From positions 15,743,785 through 15,807,784 of the forward strand of contig OX457044.1 in the NCBI GenBank assembly GCA_949752735.1: a stretch of DNA of 64,000 bases, read 5' to 3'. The position numbers and the translations under genes were made by a program. The notes beneath the pieces were generated by a model. It searched no databases and was not told the origin of the DNA. It saw only the letters and a program-made list of their open reading frames with translations. Positions 1 through 10,849 of the stretch are shown one piece after another (position 1 is the first letter of the stretch; each line of letters starts with the position of its first letter). Origin of the DNA: Lumbricus terrestris. Taxonomy: Eukaryota; Annelida; Clitellata; Crassiclitellata; Lumbricidae.

Positions 1-184
1 TTTCTTAGAATATGCAGATTTCCCCCCCCCCCAAAAAAGATAGCTGACGACCTTTTAGTCGTTTTGTCAAAATTTCCTCAGAATAGACCAATTTTTTCCT
101 AAAAAATGTTTTTTCGCATGTGTGGGCCCCTAGAGTGTGGGCCCCTGTTCGGCCGAACGTGTTGAACAAGCCTTAATCCGTCCC
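1..184. repeat. Partial copy of a dispersed non-coding element
   Basis: The stretch has the texture of a short non-coding transposon: a homopolymer C run, a TTTTAGTCGTTTTGTCAAA tract and a doubled TGTGGGCCCCT. Its right end reads AATCCGTCCCTGG, resembling the reverse complement of the GGGCGGATAC end of the element at 41618-41992. The block with GGCCGAACGTGTTGAACA recurs with changes near 46450-46500. The copy is cut by the window edge. Confidence 0.45.
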
Positions 185-1599
185 TGGTGCACATGGGGAA
201 GGTCCCTAGTAGTTAAAGCACCATTATAGATTGGTTCAGTATTATTTATATATTATAATCTGAGTTCTTGTGTTAAACTAGACACTTGTGTGGTCTCGTT
301 GCTGAAAACATCGTCAGAATTATGTGGCCAATGACATTATTGGCATGGACCAGTGTTGCCACGATCAGCTTTCCAGCAATCATGGTAAAAATATGACATT
401 ATGAAGATAACGAATTCACGTCTTTACGGAAATCAATGCGACATTACTTCATGGTAGTTTCCGAGGCGGTAACTCTCCAGATTATTCACTGTAGCTGCGT
501 TCATCCAGTGGTAAAGAAAGAGGAGGAAAGGGGAAACGTGTGAGGAGACGAAGCCGTTTGCGGCAAGCAACGAGCGAATGGAAGACTGGAAAAGGAATGG
601 AAGGAGGATGGAAGCGGAGGAGGAGGAGGAAGAGGCTGGCGATTATGGCTCTCGGAGGATGGGATGGGGGATGAGGAAGAAGAAGAGGAGGAGGATGCCA
701 AGTCGTTCATCTTCATCTTCTCGCCGTGTCTTTAGAAACTGAGCGCCGGTCCAGTCACACTCCATAAATTGCCGCCATGTCCACCTCCACCACCTCCTCC
801 TCCTCCTCCACCTCCTCCTCCGCCATTTTGTTGCCGGACATCGTCCGTCTCCAGCCAATGACCGGCGTCTCATTTGTCTGTCGACTAATGGCTCCACTGA
901 GCCGTTCCATGCATTCCTTCTCCATCCATCCAGCATTGCAACGCGGTCTTCTTCTTCCTCTCTTCCTGCAGTGCTCGATTGCACGACACTAATAGACGGC
1001 TCCACTGATCAGTCCTAAAACACGACGACGACGTATACTATCGGGTCTGCATGGGCACCACGTGATATACACATCGCATTTTCAGTTCTCATCCGTGTCC
1101 GTTGTCCCTTAGGAATCCAAGCAACACCATTTTCGCTTTTCTCTTTCTCTTTCCTTTGTTCATTGTTCCTCTGTTGTTCGATTCATTTCCTTTGTCAGCC
1201 AATAGAATTAATAGCTTTCGCACTTCCATGGGTGCCCGCAGGCATTTTTCCGGCGGGGGAGGCGGGGCAAAATAGTGGCCAGAGTTAAATATTATTGTGA
1301 GCAGGGAGCTTGAAAATTTCAAAGCTAAGAACATGGTTTTTTAATAGAGGTTTCTAACTGAAAATTTCTCAGTTTCACTTTGTGTCATTGGTATCATAAG
1401 TACTTTAGTGCAAAAAGTCGCTAAAATCTAAAACAGTATTATAAAAAAAATAGGCGTGTATAATGTATATCTTCCTCACATCTTCCATCTGCAGCTATTT
1501 GGGCTCTTAGACATTGCATCTTATCTACCTGCTGCAACGCCGCTCCCGCTACATGAATTTCAATCTCCTTGCTATCTGTAGTCATCACTTCCGTTTTCC
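185..1599. other. Gene-free stretch with GGA/CTC low complexity
   Basis: I see no supportable gene here. Between about 600 and 830 the sequence is a run of GGA/GAA and then CCT/CCA triplets, which opens spurious frames on both strands. A start-like GCCGCCATGT at 771-780 leads only into a Ser/Thr homopolymer frame made by those triplets. Confidence 0.6.
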
Positions 1600-1603
1600 T
1601 TTG

Positions 1604-1968
1604 TTAAATATCAATCCATTTTTTCCCTGCGTCCACCATTCTCTGTACCAACTCTTGAAGCTCCTCCGATGATGCGGCAACCAACGCAATGTCATCCGCA
1701 TATCTGAGATTTGACACCCTTCTTCCACCTATTTTGAATCCTCCCTTGTATTTTTCCAAAGCCTCTCGCATTGCCATTTCCGCCACCAAATTAAATAGGT
1801 AGGGGAATAGTACACATCCTTACCCACCCTACCAATTTTAAACCACTCTGATAGTGCACCTGCTATTCTCACTGCTGCTTTGTATAATCTGTTGATGATT
1901 GCAACTATAGGTGCGGTGGAAAGTCCATCTCCAACATAGTTATCCAGAGCCGTCCATGTTTTCTGCAA
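1604..1968 (-). pseudogene. Non-LTR retrotransposon reverse transcriptase fragment
   Basis: The minus strand encodes a decayed stretch of a LINE reverse transcriptase. The upstream part (1968 to about 1800) reads ...TAPIVAIINRLYKAAVRIAG..., the helix before the catalytic loop. After a frameshift near 1800 the downstream part contains NLRYADDIALVAAS, the YADD catalytic motif with both aspartates kept, followed by a thumb-like segment. Less than 130 residues remain, there is no start or endonuclease domain, and the frame is broken, so it is a dead 5'-truncated relic. The clade cannot be set from this piece. Confidence 0.8.
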
Positions 1969-1975
1969 TCGAAAG

Positions 1976-2321
1976 CTTCGTGGAAATACACATAGAAGTT
2001 AAATGCAAGTTAAATGTAGAGGATCGAAAATGATCTGTTGTCTTGAAATTGCTTATCTTTGTCGATGCTTATAATTCGTTTGGTGGAGTCAATGTCTGGT
2101 CTGCACAATATCGATTGCCTCGAAATGTTTGATTGATGCAGACAGTTAGCTAATAAGGCGATCAATTAATAATTAATTACTCAATTAGCTAATTAGATGA
2201 TAATTTGATCCACAGTCGTGATGAAGGAACGTTGTCGCTTTTTATAATCTGCGATTTCATTATTATTTTAAGTGTTTTTCTTAATAACTCTCTTTAGGGC
2301 AATCAACTGTAGCCTGGAGTA

Positions 2322-2324
<3 letters not shown>
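1976..2324. other. Gene-free AT-rich stretch
   Basis: No open frame, RNA or repeat stands out. The sequence around 2160-2210 is made of TTAATTAATTA-like words only. Confidence 0.5.

Positions 2325-2374
<50 letters not shown>
2325..2374. repeat. (AT)n microsatellite
   Basis: An almost pure AT dinucleotide run of about 50 bases that directly abuts the left end of the MITE at 2375. Confidence 0.95.
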
Positions 2375-2377
<3 letters not shown>

Positions 2378-2601
2378 TGGCGGCGCCAGGATTTCAGTTT
2401 TGGGGAAGGCTGAATTCCCGCGGAGGAAATTTTCCAATTTCACCAGCCAAAATTTCTGACGACCCTTTTTTCATTTCTTATTTTAGTCATTTTGTCGAAA
2501 TCTCGTGCATATGGTTTCAGTTTTAAGGGGGCGGGGCTGATCATGGAAATGTTTAATTTCTACATGTAAAAAACAACCTATGGCCTTTGGGGGCGCCACT
2601 G
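2375..2601. mobile_element. MITE with CAGTGGCGSCGCC-type terminal inverted repeats
   Basis: The element starts CAGTGGCGGCGCC and ends GGGGGCGCCACTG, whose reverse complement is CAGTGGCGCCCCC, so the ends form an inverted repeat of about 13 bases. It is 227 bases long, has no coding capacity and sits in an AT microsatellite with ATAT on both sides. Interior words (GGAGGAAATTT, ATTTCTGACGAC) recur in the copy at 62190-62315. The superfamily is not determined. Confidence 0.75.
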
Positions 2602-4165
2602 ATATACATACACTTCGTTGCACTGGAAATTAGGTTATCCTTGTTGCTCAAGACAGTCCTGAATTGCTGATCAAGTCATAACCTGCAGATATTTATTGTT
2701 ACAGATGGCTCACAATTTCACAAACGAAGCAAGAATTACCAAACAACCAAAGTTAGGAAGCCATGTATAGGAACGATGTTGTTTTACTAGGTGTTCAAGG
2801 AGCAAAACATCTTGAAAGTTGACGGTTAACACTGAAAAGATGTCATTTAGTTGTGCAAATTAGTATTGGTAGAAGTACTAACAGTAAATGATACTCATCG
2901 TAATATGCTAGTATCGTGTATTTAATAGTAAATGCATAGCATTATAATAGTCATAATTATACATGCGTACTAATAAAGAATATCACGGTATAATTATACA
3001 AATGTTCGTGTAATACAATTATGTAAACAGCAACTAAAAACAATAATCGTTTTGTCAAATTTTTCTATGGGGGGAAAAGTAATTTCTGGGAACTTCCCCC
3101 TGGAGACGCCTAGATTAAACACTGCACCCGAGTGGATGATCAGGTCATCAAACTCATTGCCACCGCGATCAGATAACTGACGTGAACAGTGAACACGACG
3201 CCATTATTCAGACTGTGGCCCAGCTGCTGCCAGTCGCTAATGGCGGTTAAACAAAGAGTCTATAATTAGATTGACGCAATGATGCAACACACAGTTGTAG
3301 GCGTTCCATGGCATGTACAATAGACTCTATTCGGTGCTAATCCAACTAGCCACTATTTCTGTGGAACGTGGTTGCTCTGTGAAACGTATCTATACGGCCG
3401 GTTGCTGCAGTCTGGACTCCTCATTTGCGCTGCCCGACTTTTAGTCAATCGGCCGAAATTCTCTCATATAATATCGGATTATAAGAGTGACACGCCTCAC
3501 TGCTCACCGTCGAGAATAAACTTCACGCTTCTCATTCTATGGCGACCTTGCAGTCCCGACTGACATACATCAGAGAGTTTTCGGTTCTATCTATAGTCAG
3601 TCGGATGGACGATCCTTGCCCTCTTCTGCCTGTGGAGATGTGGAGGTGCCAAGCTCGCGCTATAGTCGAACCCAGGCCTTTAATATTTCTGACATTCCTC
3701 TTGCCTTAAAATATACAATTGTCATGTCAAGCGCACAACGCCTTTGTAAGTCACTTGCATCTATACATAGCCTACATACATACATACATATATATATATC
3801 CGCATGCATGCATATATTATGCACACATACATATATATAATTTTATACAGAATCCGCACATACATATACATCTATAATAAATATATATGCAAAACTGCAA
3901 CATACAGTGCATACACACATCCATACATAGGCTGCATATATATCCGAATGCATATACACACAATGTCACACATGCATAGTTGCATACTATACTGTATATA
4001 ACATTTATATATACATATATATTTCGCGACCCGTTTGCAGAGGCTGGAAAGGACAAGACCTGACAGACACTATATAGGCATAGGCTAAGACTATAGCACG
4101 TCCTGGTGTAATTTTTGTACCTTGAGGAATGAAAATTTTACTTAGGACTAAGACCATAATTATAG
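2602..4165. other. Gene-free stretch
   Basis: No gene can be supported. The sequence is AT-rich with short unrelated open frames only. From 3776 to 4021 it becomes a CATA/TATA microsatellite, listed separately. Confidence 0.5.
3776..4021. repeat. Imperfect (CATA)n/(TA)n microsatellite
   Basis: Runs of CATACATA, ATATATAT and ATGCATGC words alternate over about 245 bases. Reading frames across it encode only Tyr/Ile/His/Thr strings and are by-products. Confidence 0.85.
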
Positions 4166-4386
4166 TTTGTATGTGCACTTGTTATAGCGCCCCTTCAAGC
4201 ACACTCTACTCAGAGGCGCTCCCGACTGCAGAGCGGACACTGCAGTGGAGTTTCACGCCGAAGCGCTGAGCAATTGCGAGTGATGGTCTTGCCCAAGGTC
4301 CCTATACGCGACGACTTTGAGGTGGATTCGAACCTCGAACCTTCCGGCTTCAAGGCAACGACGCCACCACTACACCACCGCGCCCC
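4166..4386 (-). mobile_element. tRNA-derived SINE, family 1
   Basis: Read on the minus strand, the element starts GGGGCGCGGTGGTGTAGTGG and has an RNA polymerase III A box (TGGTGTAGTGG, 4377-4367) and a perfect B box (GGTTCGAATCC, 4334-4324). A body with AAGTCCTTCACTCGCAATTGC-like words follows. The 3' end carries an AGCGCC...GGCGCT hairpin (arms 4220-4215 and 4191-4186). The same organisation recurs at 20497, 49159 and 54458. Confidence 0.9.
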
Positions 4387-6860
4387 TCTTGTAGAAGATA
4401 TTTATAAGAATATAATATTGAAAATTTCCACACTATTTTACTGGTGATCACAGCATAATGTCATATCAATTTTAGTTGGTTAAACATACACAGTCTACAA
4501 TAATTGACAGTGCATGTATGCATAATGCTGGTAAGGAGATTTATCATGACAAAATTTATTTGTGAAACTTGTGGATTCCGGCGTCCTGTATAATTGATCC
4601 TGCAGCGGAACACATTCCAAAGCCACCTGTACGAAATATATATCAACCTTCTGTGAACTTGGAATCAATGATAACACAGGAATTATTGGTAGGCCAGTCG
4701 CTTACGACATGTTCACATGCATGTGACCATTTATATAGCGCCCTAACAAGATAGAGAGAGAGAGCGAGACAAAGAGAGATATATAAAGAGAGTGAGAGAG
4801 ATAGGTAAAAAGATATGTTCACACTGTTCATTGGTTTACCAACTGTCGTTCAAATCAACGCAAGGTTGTATCTGGTCCTCATGAGGTAGATTCAACAATG
4901 GCGGCGGGCGAACATTCATCCGACAACAGGTCTAAGGAATTTCATGTATGAATTGATAATACATATTATGAAAATGATGACAAAATAGACGAAATCGCAA
5001 AATTTTTACTTGCGATTGCACCATGTGCATCGTGGCATTTAATCTGAACGAGGGCTGGCGAGGAGATTGCATGGCACCTTCACGTTCTTATCATGTTCTT
5101 ATCATGTTCTTATCGTGTTCTTATGTTATTATCATGTTCTTATCATGTTCTTATCATATTCTTATCATGTTCTTATCACGTTCTCATCATGTTCTTATCA
5201 TGTTCTTATCATGTTCTGCTGCAATATTAGGAACAGTGCTTCTGTCACCGCCAGAACTATCAATGTCATCAATAAGCTTATTGGTTTCGCTACCAATCAA
5301 GCGATCAAGCGACGCCATGATACTACATGTAAGTGGCGCATACATTGTACGCCATAATAAGCTCCGCATGCGATATAGAACCAACGCCCGTCTATAATAC
5401 TCAGGCAATCCACTTTTTTCAAGGTGTAAACTTATAGGTCCACCAAGATTTGTATCATCAACTGGAAACTTTACACTTCCTTTGCCTTTTTACCTGTCAC
5501 GAACATGGTCACAACAACCAAACTGAAACCCAGAGATGTAATTAAGTGCCGTGCACCACTCATCTAACAAGTTTTCTTGCAGTGGTTATGCGTGACAGGA
5601 AGACTATAATATAATACCCGCAATCAGAACACAAACGTCATTAGAAACCGGGTTGAACAACAACGAAGTGGAAGAAGACTCATAAAACTGGAAGCACGAA
5701 CATGACAGCTTTCTGCAACTTTCTCCAAAGGCTCCTAGAATAGAATACACGCTGGATATATTTAGTTCATCTATGTAGTTTTTATTTCTTATTCGTGCAT
5801 CTATATATACGACGCCATCCTGCATATTAGATATCGTGCCTATATCTATTGACCAATGAATGGCTTGTAATTGCGCGTATACGATATACAGATGCTTTCA
5901 CGGTGAGTCGGTGACAGTCTCTATTATAGTCGCTAGCGACTCTCACACGAAGCGACCAAAACGCAGCCAGAAAACGCAACCGTATCTCAGACTATTAGAT
6001 GTTGCATCTTGCGCTCATCATTCATCACAGCCATAGTGATGATATTAAAACGAAGCAAATTTAGAGAATCTTTCTGTAACATAATTAATTATCATTAGGT
6101 TAGATCTATTCGAAGTCGCGGATGGTAGCCTACAAGTCAGAATTATATCCGAGCAGTGTTTATAAATGAATCAGCGAATGTCGTAACCCGACTGCAGAAA
6201 TGTTTCAGATTTCTTTCATATAAACGATGGTGCATTTATAGTTCAGTTTTATTCAGTCTATTAAGTTCCAAGCATTTGCAGATTCGATGAAAATTCAACA
6301 ACTTCCTAAACTGTTGTTTGCGTAATAGCCGACTTTTTTGTGTTTTCGGAGGTCGAGATTTGTGCAATGCAGACACTTACAGAGTATCTCCAAGCAATCC
6401 TTTTGTTGAGTCGGAGGAGACAAGATGCAATGCAGTTGCACACAAACATCTGCCGATCAATTCATCGCCAGTGTGTTGTCAACGCGGTCGAACCATAGCT
6501 CCGCATTCTTTCTGCTGTGAGTTCGGGCTTAATTAGAATTCAATGTCCACGCTAAATCACTGAAAGCTGATTGTATTGGTGAGCATGGGATTAGAATTTG
6601 TTATCATCTCGTAACCGTTGGTCATTATACGCTGAAAGCTGAAGTCGGTTAGTTGAATAGATACACTTACCAACGGAGAATCCAAAGCTACCAACGTTGA
6701 AGAGTTTTATAATGATATAGGCTACTAGACCCTCAACCAATCATCGTCTCTTCTTCATCTGCAAACTTTGATCATTTGTTTACTGTTGAATCCATTTCCA
6801 GACAAGTGTCCTCTTGCCTGGGTCACTGGCATCCTTCCAGTTACCGTCCGTGAACATTAG
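4387..6860. other. Gene-free stretch
   Basis: Apart from a GA-rich patch at 4750-4802 and the 11-base repeat at 5084-5217, no gene or mobile element is recognisable. Short open frames have no family match I know and no start context worth noting. Confidence 0.45.
5084..5217. repeat. 11-base tandem repeat (GTTCTTATCAT)n
   Basis: About twelve copies of GTTCTTATCAT with single-base changes such as CGTGTTCTTAT. Because 11 is not a multiple of 3, all three frames stay open and read SYHVLIMFL-like strings. It is not coding. Confidence 0.9.
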
Positions 6861-7228
6861 AGGTCACCAGCGTACCCTGCACAGACTTCAGAATCTTTTG
6901 GAGGAGGCGAGTATTGTGACAGTTTATATGCACAGCAAGAGTCTGAGACTCCAGAGTCTGAGACTTTAGATGTTCGGATGTGGATGGTGTCCATCGCCTG
7001 GCCTTGGAAATGATGCACAGTCGTTAGACAGTTGATACCAATCTTCATCCATGGTATGCACAACACAAGAACTATCATGCAGATCAGAAATCAGAATCAG
7101 AACTACATACGATGATTCATGGTCAGTTTGCGGCCACAGAGCATCGGAAGCAAAAGACCGACAAGATTTATCACACGTATTTGTGTTTATAAAATTCTGA
7201 AGTCTGTGCAGGGTACGCTGGTGACCTC
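6861..7228. repeat. 34-base perfect inverted repeat at the LINE 5' junction
   Basis: Bases 6861-6894 are the exact reverse complement of 7195-7228, with a 300-base spacer. The right arm lies inside the LINE reading frame (residues around KSVQGTLVT). The left arm is therefore an inverted piece of the same LINE, as left by 5' inversion (twin priming) during retrotransposition. Confidence 0.8.
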
Positions 7229-9470
7229 CTCGATAATTACTTCTGATATTTCTGATCACTTGCCTCTTTTTGTCCATCTAAATTGTGAAATTAAGGTACC
7301 TTTAAAATCTCCTGCAGAGAATTTCAGAATAATTACAAATGAGGGAATTAGTACCTTTCAAGAGGCGCTATCCTCTATCAATTGGTCCTCAATTACTGAA
7401 GCTTGTACTAACAATGACCCAAATCAAGCTTATGATCATTTTATGACTCTTTATAAAGCATTATATGATAAAACTTTTCCCATTTCTGTCAGTAGAGGGC
7501 GGGGGGCTACTTTAAAAAACCCTTGGATGTCCAAAGGTCTTCTAAAATCTTGTAAAACTAAAAATTCTTTATATTTAAAATATATAAAAAATCCAAATGA
7601 GGCTAATAGAAAGAAGTTTGTTCTGTTCCGAAATAAATTTAAATCTATTCGAACCAGAGCTGAAAAAAATTATTATGCTGAAGAATTCTGTAAGTGTAGT
7701 AATAACCTAAAGAGAACATGGAATCTCATCCGCTCAGCTATTGGCTTAGCGAATAATGAATCAGTAATCAATACGTTATACTCCGACGGGATTAAGATTG
7801 AGGATCCTGAAGCAATTGCCAATAAATTTAATAGCTATTTCACTGAAATTGCCCAAACCTTGTCAAAAAATATACCTGTCCCATTCCTTCCACTTGAGAA
7901 TTATCTGAACCCTCCCATTACTAACTCTTTCGGGCTTGAAGAAACAACTTCAGAGGAGATTATTGAACTGAACAAATCTATTCGTTTATCCCATAGTAAG
8001 GGAATTGATAATATAGATCCGTTTGTTGCATCCCCCTCTATTAATGTCATTGCTCAGCCACTTTCTGAAATTGTAAATTGTTCTTTTAACACAGGTATAT
8101 TTCCTAATGCCTTAAAAATCGCCAAAGTTGTACCAATTTTTAAAAGAGGAGAGAGGACTGACGTGGCCAATTATAGACCAATCTCTGTCCTGCCCTATTT
8201 TGCCAAAATCTTTGAAAAACTCATGTACAAAAGACTGAGTATTTTTCTTGAAAAAAAACACATTATATATCCATCTCAACATGGATTCCAGGCTGGTCGG
8301 TCTCCATATTTACCACTACTAAGTATTCAGGACAAAATTTCTGAAGCAATTGAGAATAATAAATTTTCCCTTGGAGTTTTCTTTGACTTAGCCAAGGCTT
8401 TTGACACGGTGAGCCATGACATCTTACTTAAAAAACTCGATAACTATGGTATAAGAGGAGTCCAACATAAATGGTTTTCCAGTTATCTTGAAAATCGCTC
8501 ACAAGTAGTTTACTGTAACGGTGCCTATTCAACTATGCGCTCTATTTTCTATGGCGTTCCGCAAGGATCGAACCTTGGACCTTTATTGTTTCTTCTTTTC
8601 ATTAATGACCTTCCGAACGCATCTCCCATTATGTACTTCATCCTTTTTGCTGATGACACTAATATCTTTTATTCTCACAGCTCCCTTACCACCCTCTATC
8701 AAATAGTGAATGGCCAACTTACTCAGATTGCTAACTGGTTTCGTGCCAATAAACTATCACTAAACCTTGATAAAACTAATTATATTCTATTTAGGTCTTA
8801 TAGAAAAATCTCAGTCGCTAATGTAAATGATTTGTGTATTGATGGTCAGTCCATTAAACAGGTTGAATCAACCAAATTCTTAGGTGTCATATTAGATCAG
8901 CATTTGTCTTGGAAAGATCACATTAAAGCTATTTCTTCCAAAATTGCTAAGAATATTGGTATTATAAAACGAGCTTCCTTCCTGCTGCCTCCTCATGTTA
9001 GGCTAACCCTTTATTACACACTCATCTATCCTTATCTTACCTACTGTAATATAATATGGGCTTCTACTTATAAATCTAATTTACAAAGGCTAACAATTCT
9101 ACAGAAACGTGTCATTCGCTATGTGGCTAATGTTCCGTACAATTCTCATACTTGTCAACTATTCCTGGAATTTAAGTTACTAAAAATTGATCAAATTAGG
9201 ACGGTTCAGATTGGTGAATTTATGTATCGAAACGAACATAACTTGTTACCAGTTGCTTATAGGCAAATGTTCTTCCGTGCCTCTGATTTTCATTCCTACT
9301 TAACAAGAAATTCTAATTCGTATAGACAACCATTTGCTCATACCAATACTCGGCTATTTTCAATCAGATTTTCAGGTCCTAATGTTTGGAACAGTATCCC
9401 ATCTGCTATCTGTCAATCTCATAATCTTCATGTCTTCAAGAAATGCCTTCGTTCTTATTTAATCGATTAA
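7119..9470 (+). CDS. LINE ORF2 protein: endonuclease remnant plus reverse transcriptase
   Basis: This 783-codon frame is the longest retrotransposon coding region in the window and has no internal stop. Residues 42-51 (SDISDHLPLF) are the C-terminal SDH signature of the AP-type endonuclease. The first 25 or so residues come from disturbed sequence upstream, so the annotated start is only the first ATG. The reverse transcriptase follows: NYRPISVLP and SQHGFQAGRS blocks, the first catalytic Asp at residue 423 (FFDLAKAFDTVSHD), the VPQGSNLGPLLF block, then FADD at 510-513. A thumb with FLGVILDQHLSW and the usual C-terminal helices complete it. Full ORF2 proteins of this type are longer by most of the endonuclease domain, so this copy cannot make an active protein. 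The intact frame suggests recent insertion. CR1 versus Jockey clade is unresolved. Confidence 0.9.
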   Translation: MVSLRPQSIGSKRPTRFITRICVYKILKSVQGTLVTSSIITSDISDHLPLFVHLNCEIKVPLKSPAENFRIITNEGISTFQEALSSINWSSITEACTNNDPNQAYDHFMTLYKALYDKTFPISVSRGRGATLKNPWMSKGLLKSCKTKNSLYLKYIKNPNEANRKKFVLFRNKFKSIRTRAEKNYYAEEFCKCSNNLKRTWNLIRSAIGLANNESVINTLYSDGIKIEDPEAIANKFNSYFTEIAQTLSKNIPVPFLPLENYLNPPITNSFGLEETTSEEIIELNKSIRLSHSKGIDNIDPFVASPSINVIAQPLSEIVNCSFNTGIFPNALKIAKVVPIFKRGERTDVANYRPISVLPYFAKIFEKLMYKRLSIFLEKKHIIYPSQHGFQAGRSPYLPLLSIQDKISEAIENNKFSLGVFFDLAKAFDTVSHDILLKKLDNYGIRGVQHKWFSSYLENRSQVVYCNGAYSTMRSIFYGVPQGSNLGPLLFLLFINDLPNASPIMYFILFADDTNIFYSHSSLTTLYQIVNGQLTQIANWFRANKLSLNLDKTNYILFRSYRKISVANVNDLCIDGQSIKQVESTKFLGVILDQHLSWKDHIKAISSKIAKNIGIIKRASFLLPPHVRLTLYYTLIYPYLTYCNIIWASTYKSNLQRLTILQKRVIRYVANVPYNSHTCQLFLEFKLLKIDQIRTVQIGEFMYRNEHNLLPVAYRQMFFRASDFHSYLTRNSNSYRQPFAHTNTRLFSIRFSGPNVWNSIPSAICQSHNLHVFKKCLRSYLID

Positions 9471-9779
9471 ATTGATTGATTGCACATTGTGTTATATTGG
9501 GTGTGTTAGTTAAGTATTAGTTAAGTGTTCATTAAGTGTTAGTTAAGTTTTCTTTATCAAGTTCATTCCCTGTTTATATTTGTGTTCCTGAAATTGTCTC
9601 AACTGACTGTCATGTGTTTTGATTAATGATTACTGGGTGGCCCTGTTAGCGGGATTTCCATCCCTTCTGGGTCTCCCCTTGATGACCACTAAGCTATTCA
9701 TTACCTTTGTTTACTGCTATAATTGTTCATCTGGTGGTTTCAGGAAATAAAAGATTGATTGAAAGATTGATTGATTGAA
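7190..9779 (+). mobile_element. 5'-truncated non-LTR retrotransposon (CR1/Jockey-like)
   Basis: The element begins inside the endonuclease domain, carries a complete reverse transcriptase frame to 9470 and a 3' UTR of about 300 bases. It ends in the short tandem GATTGATTGAAAGATTGATTG. A tail of short tandem repeats rather than poly(A) is usual for CR1/L2-type LINEs. An AATAAA lies at about 9746. The inverted repeat at 6861-7228 marks its disturbed 5' end. Confidence 0.85.
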
Positions 9780-10032
9780 AAGAGTTGATGATGATTTATA
9801 TCGCATCTCAGCAGTTGTACGTTGTGGGTCTCTCTATCAATTTGTCGCATTAAGTCTCAGACTTCGTGTATTATTTTCTTTGCCGTACATGTGTATGTGT
9901 ACATGCGTATATGTACATGTGTATATGTACATGTGTATATAGGCCTACGGATATACGCTGCAGCGTGTCCAGTCTGGCATCAAATTAAGCCGAGAGTTAT
10001 CACAACAGGCAGACTCACTGCCTCTCCTTCTC

Positions 10033-10063
<31 letters not shown>

Positions 10064-10325
10064 GGATCTCTTTCTCTGTCTACCGTTGCCACTTTGCCTC
10101 TGTCTGTCTGTCTGTCTCTTCCTGCGTATGTTCTGCTCTCAGTGTTGTTTCTCTGTCTAGCGTAGAATTAAGCGGATTTGTGTGACGACTGTTTTCTCGC
10201 ATCCATCGATGTCTCTCCTTTTGGCTAAATCCGAACGAAGGAGACCTGCATTGGTGCCATAGGAGAACAAAGTGGTTTTTATATCTGCGGGCAAATAGAA
10301 ATGGAAGATGATTCATCAGCGTTAG

Positions 10326-10326
<1 letters not shown>
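9780..10326. other. Gene-free stretch with TG and CTGT repeats
   Basis: ACATGTGTAT words at 9890-9940 and (CTGT)n at 10036-10062 and 10097-10117 dominate. No gene is supportable. Confidence 0.6.
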
Positions 10327-10398
<72 letters not shown>

Positions 10399-10450
10399 CA
10401 GAGAGAGACACAAAGAGACACATAGAGAGAGATATAGAGATAGAAGGGAA
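10327..10450. repeat. (GA)n microsatellite
   Basis: A near-perfect GA run to about 10394, then GA interrupted by ACA and TAG words. The frames open on both strands (ERERE, LSLSL) are artefacts. Confidence 0.95.
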
Positions 10451-10616
10451 GAGACGGGGAGATGGAGAGTAGTGATCATTCCAATTCATCATGTGTATTC
10501 TCCTGTGAGTTTTGTCTCGTCCGTTATAAGTAAGCGAGTGTATAAGAAAGCTGTTGGTGCAACGGACAATCTTCACGATATCCACTTGGAAGAAGGTTGA
10601 GTGGATGATACATCGC

Positions 10617-10632
10617 AGCGAGAGAGAGGAGC

Positions 10633-10665
<33 letters not shown>

Positions 10666-10672
10666 GAGAGAC

Positions 10673-10727
<55 letters not shown>

Positions 10728-10800
10728 AAGAGAGATAGATAGGGAAAAAGAGAGACAGAGATAGAGACAGCGCGGCAGAGAGAGGAACAAAGAGAGAGTA
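10617..10800. repeat. (GA)n microsatellite with ACAG interruptions
   Basis: A GA-rich tract with AGAGACAGAG and AAAGAGAG interruptions. It lies just downstream (minus sense) of the TMEM145-like gene, so that gene's 3' UTR, if transcribed this far, would be a CT-rich repeat. Confidence 0.95.
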
Positions 10801-10849
10801 TACACTGTCAATCAGCGAAGGTCGGTTGATCATGCATCCCACGTGACCA

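Noticed and set aside
777..992. Ser/Thr-rich frame with an ideal GCCGCCATGT start
   Set aside because: The frame is a CTC/CCA triplet run followed by unique sequence without any domain; no splice or poly(A) context.
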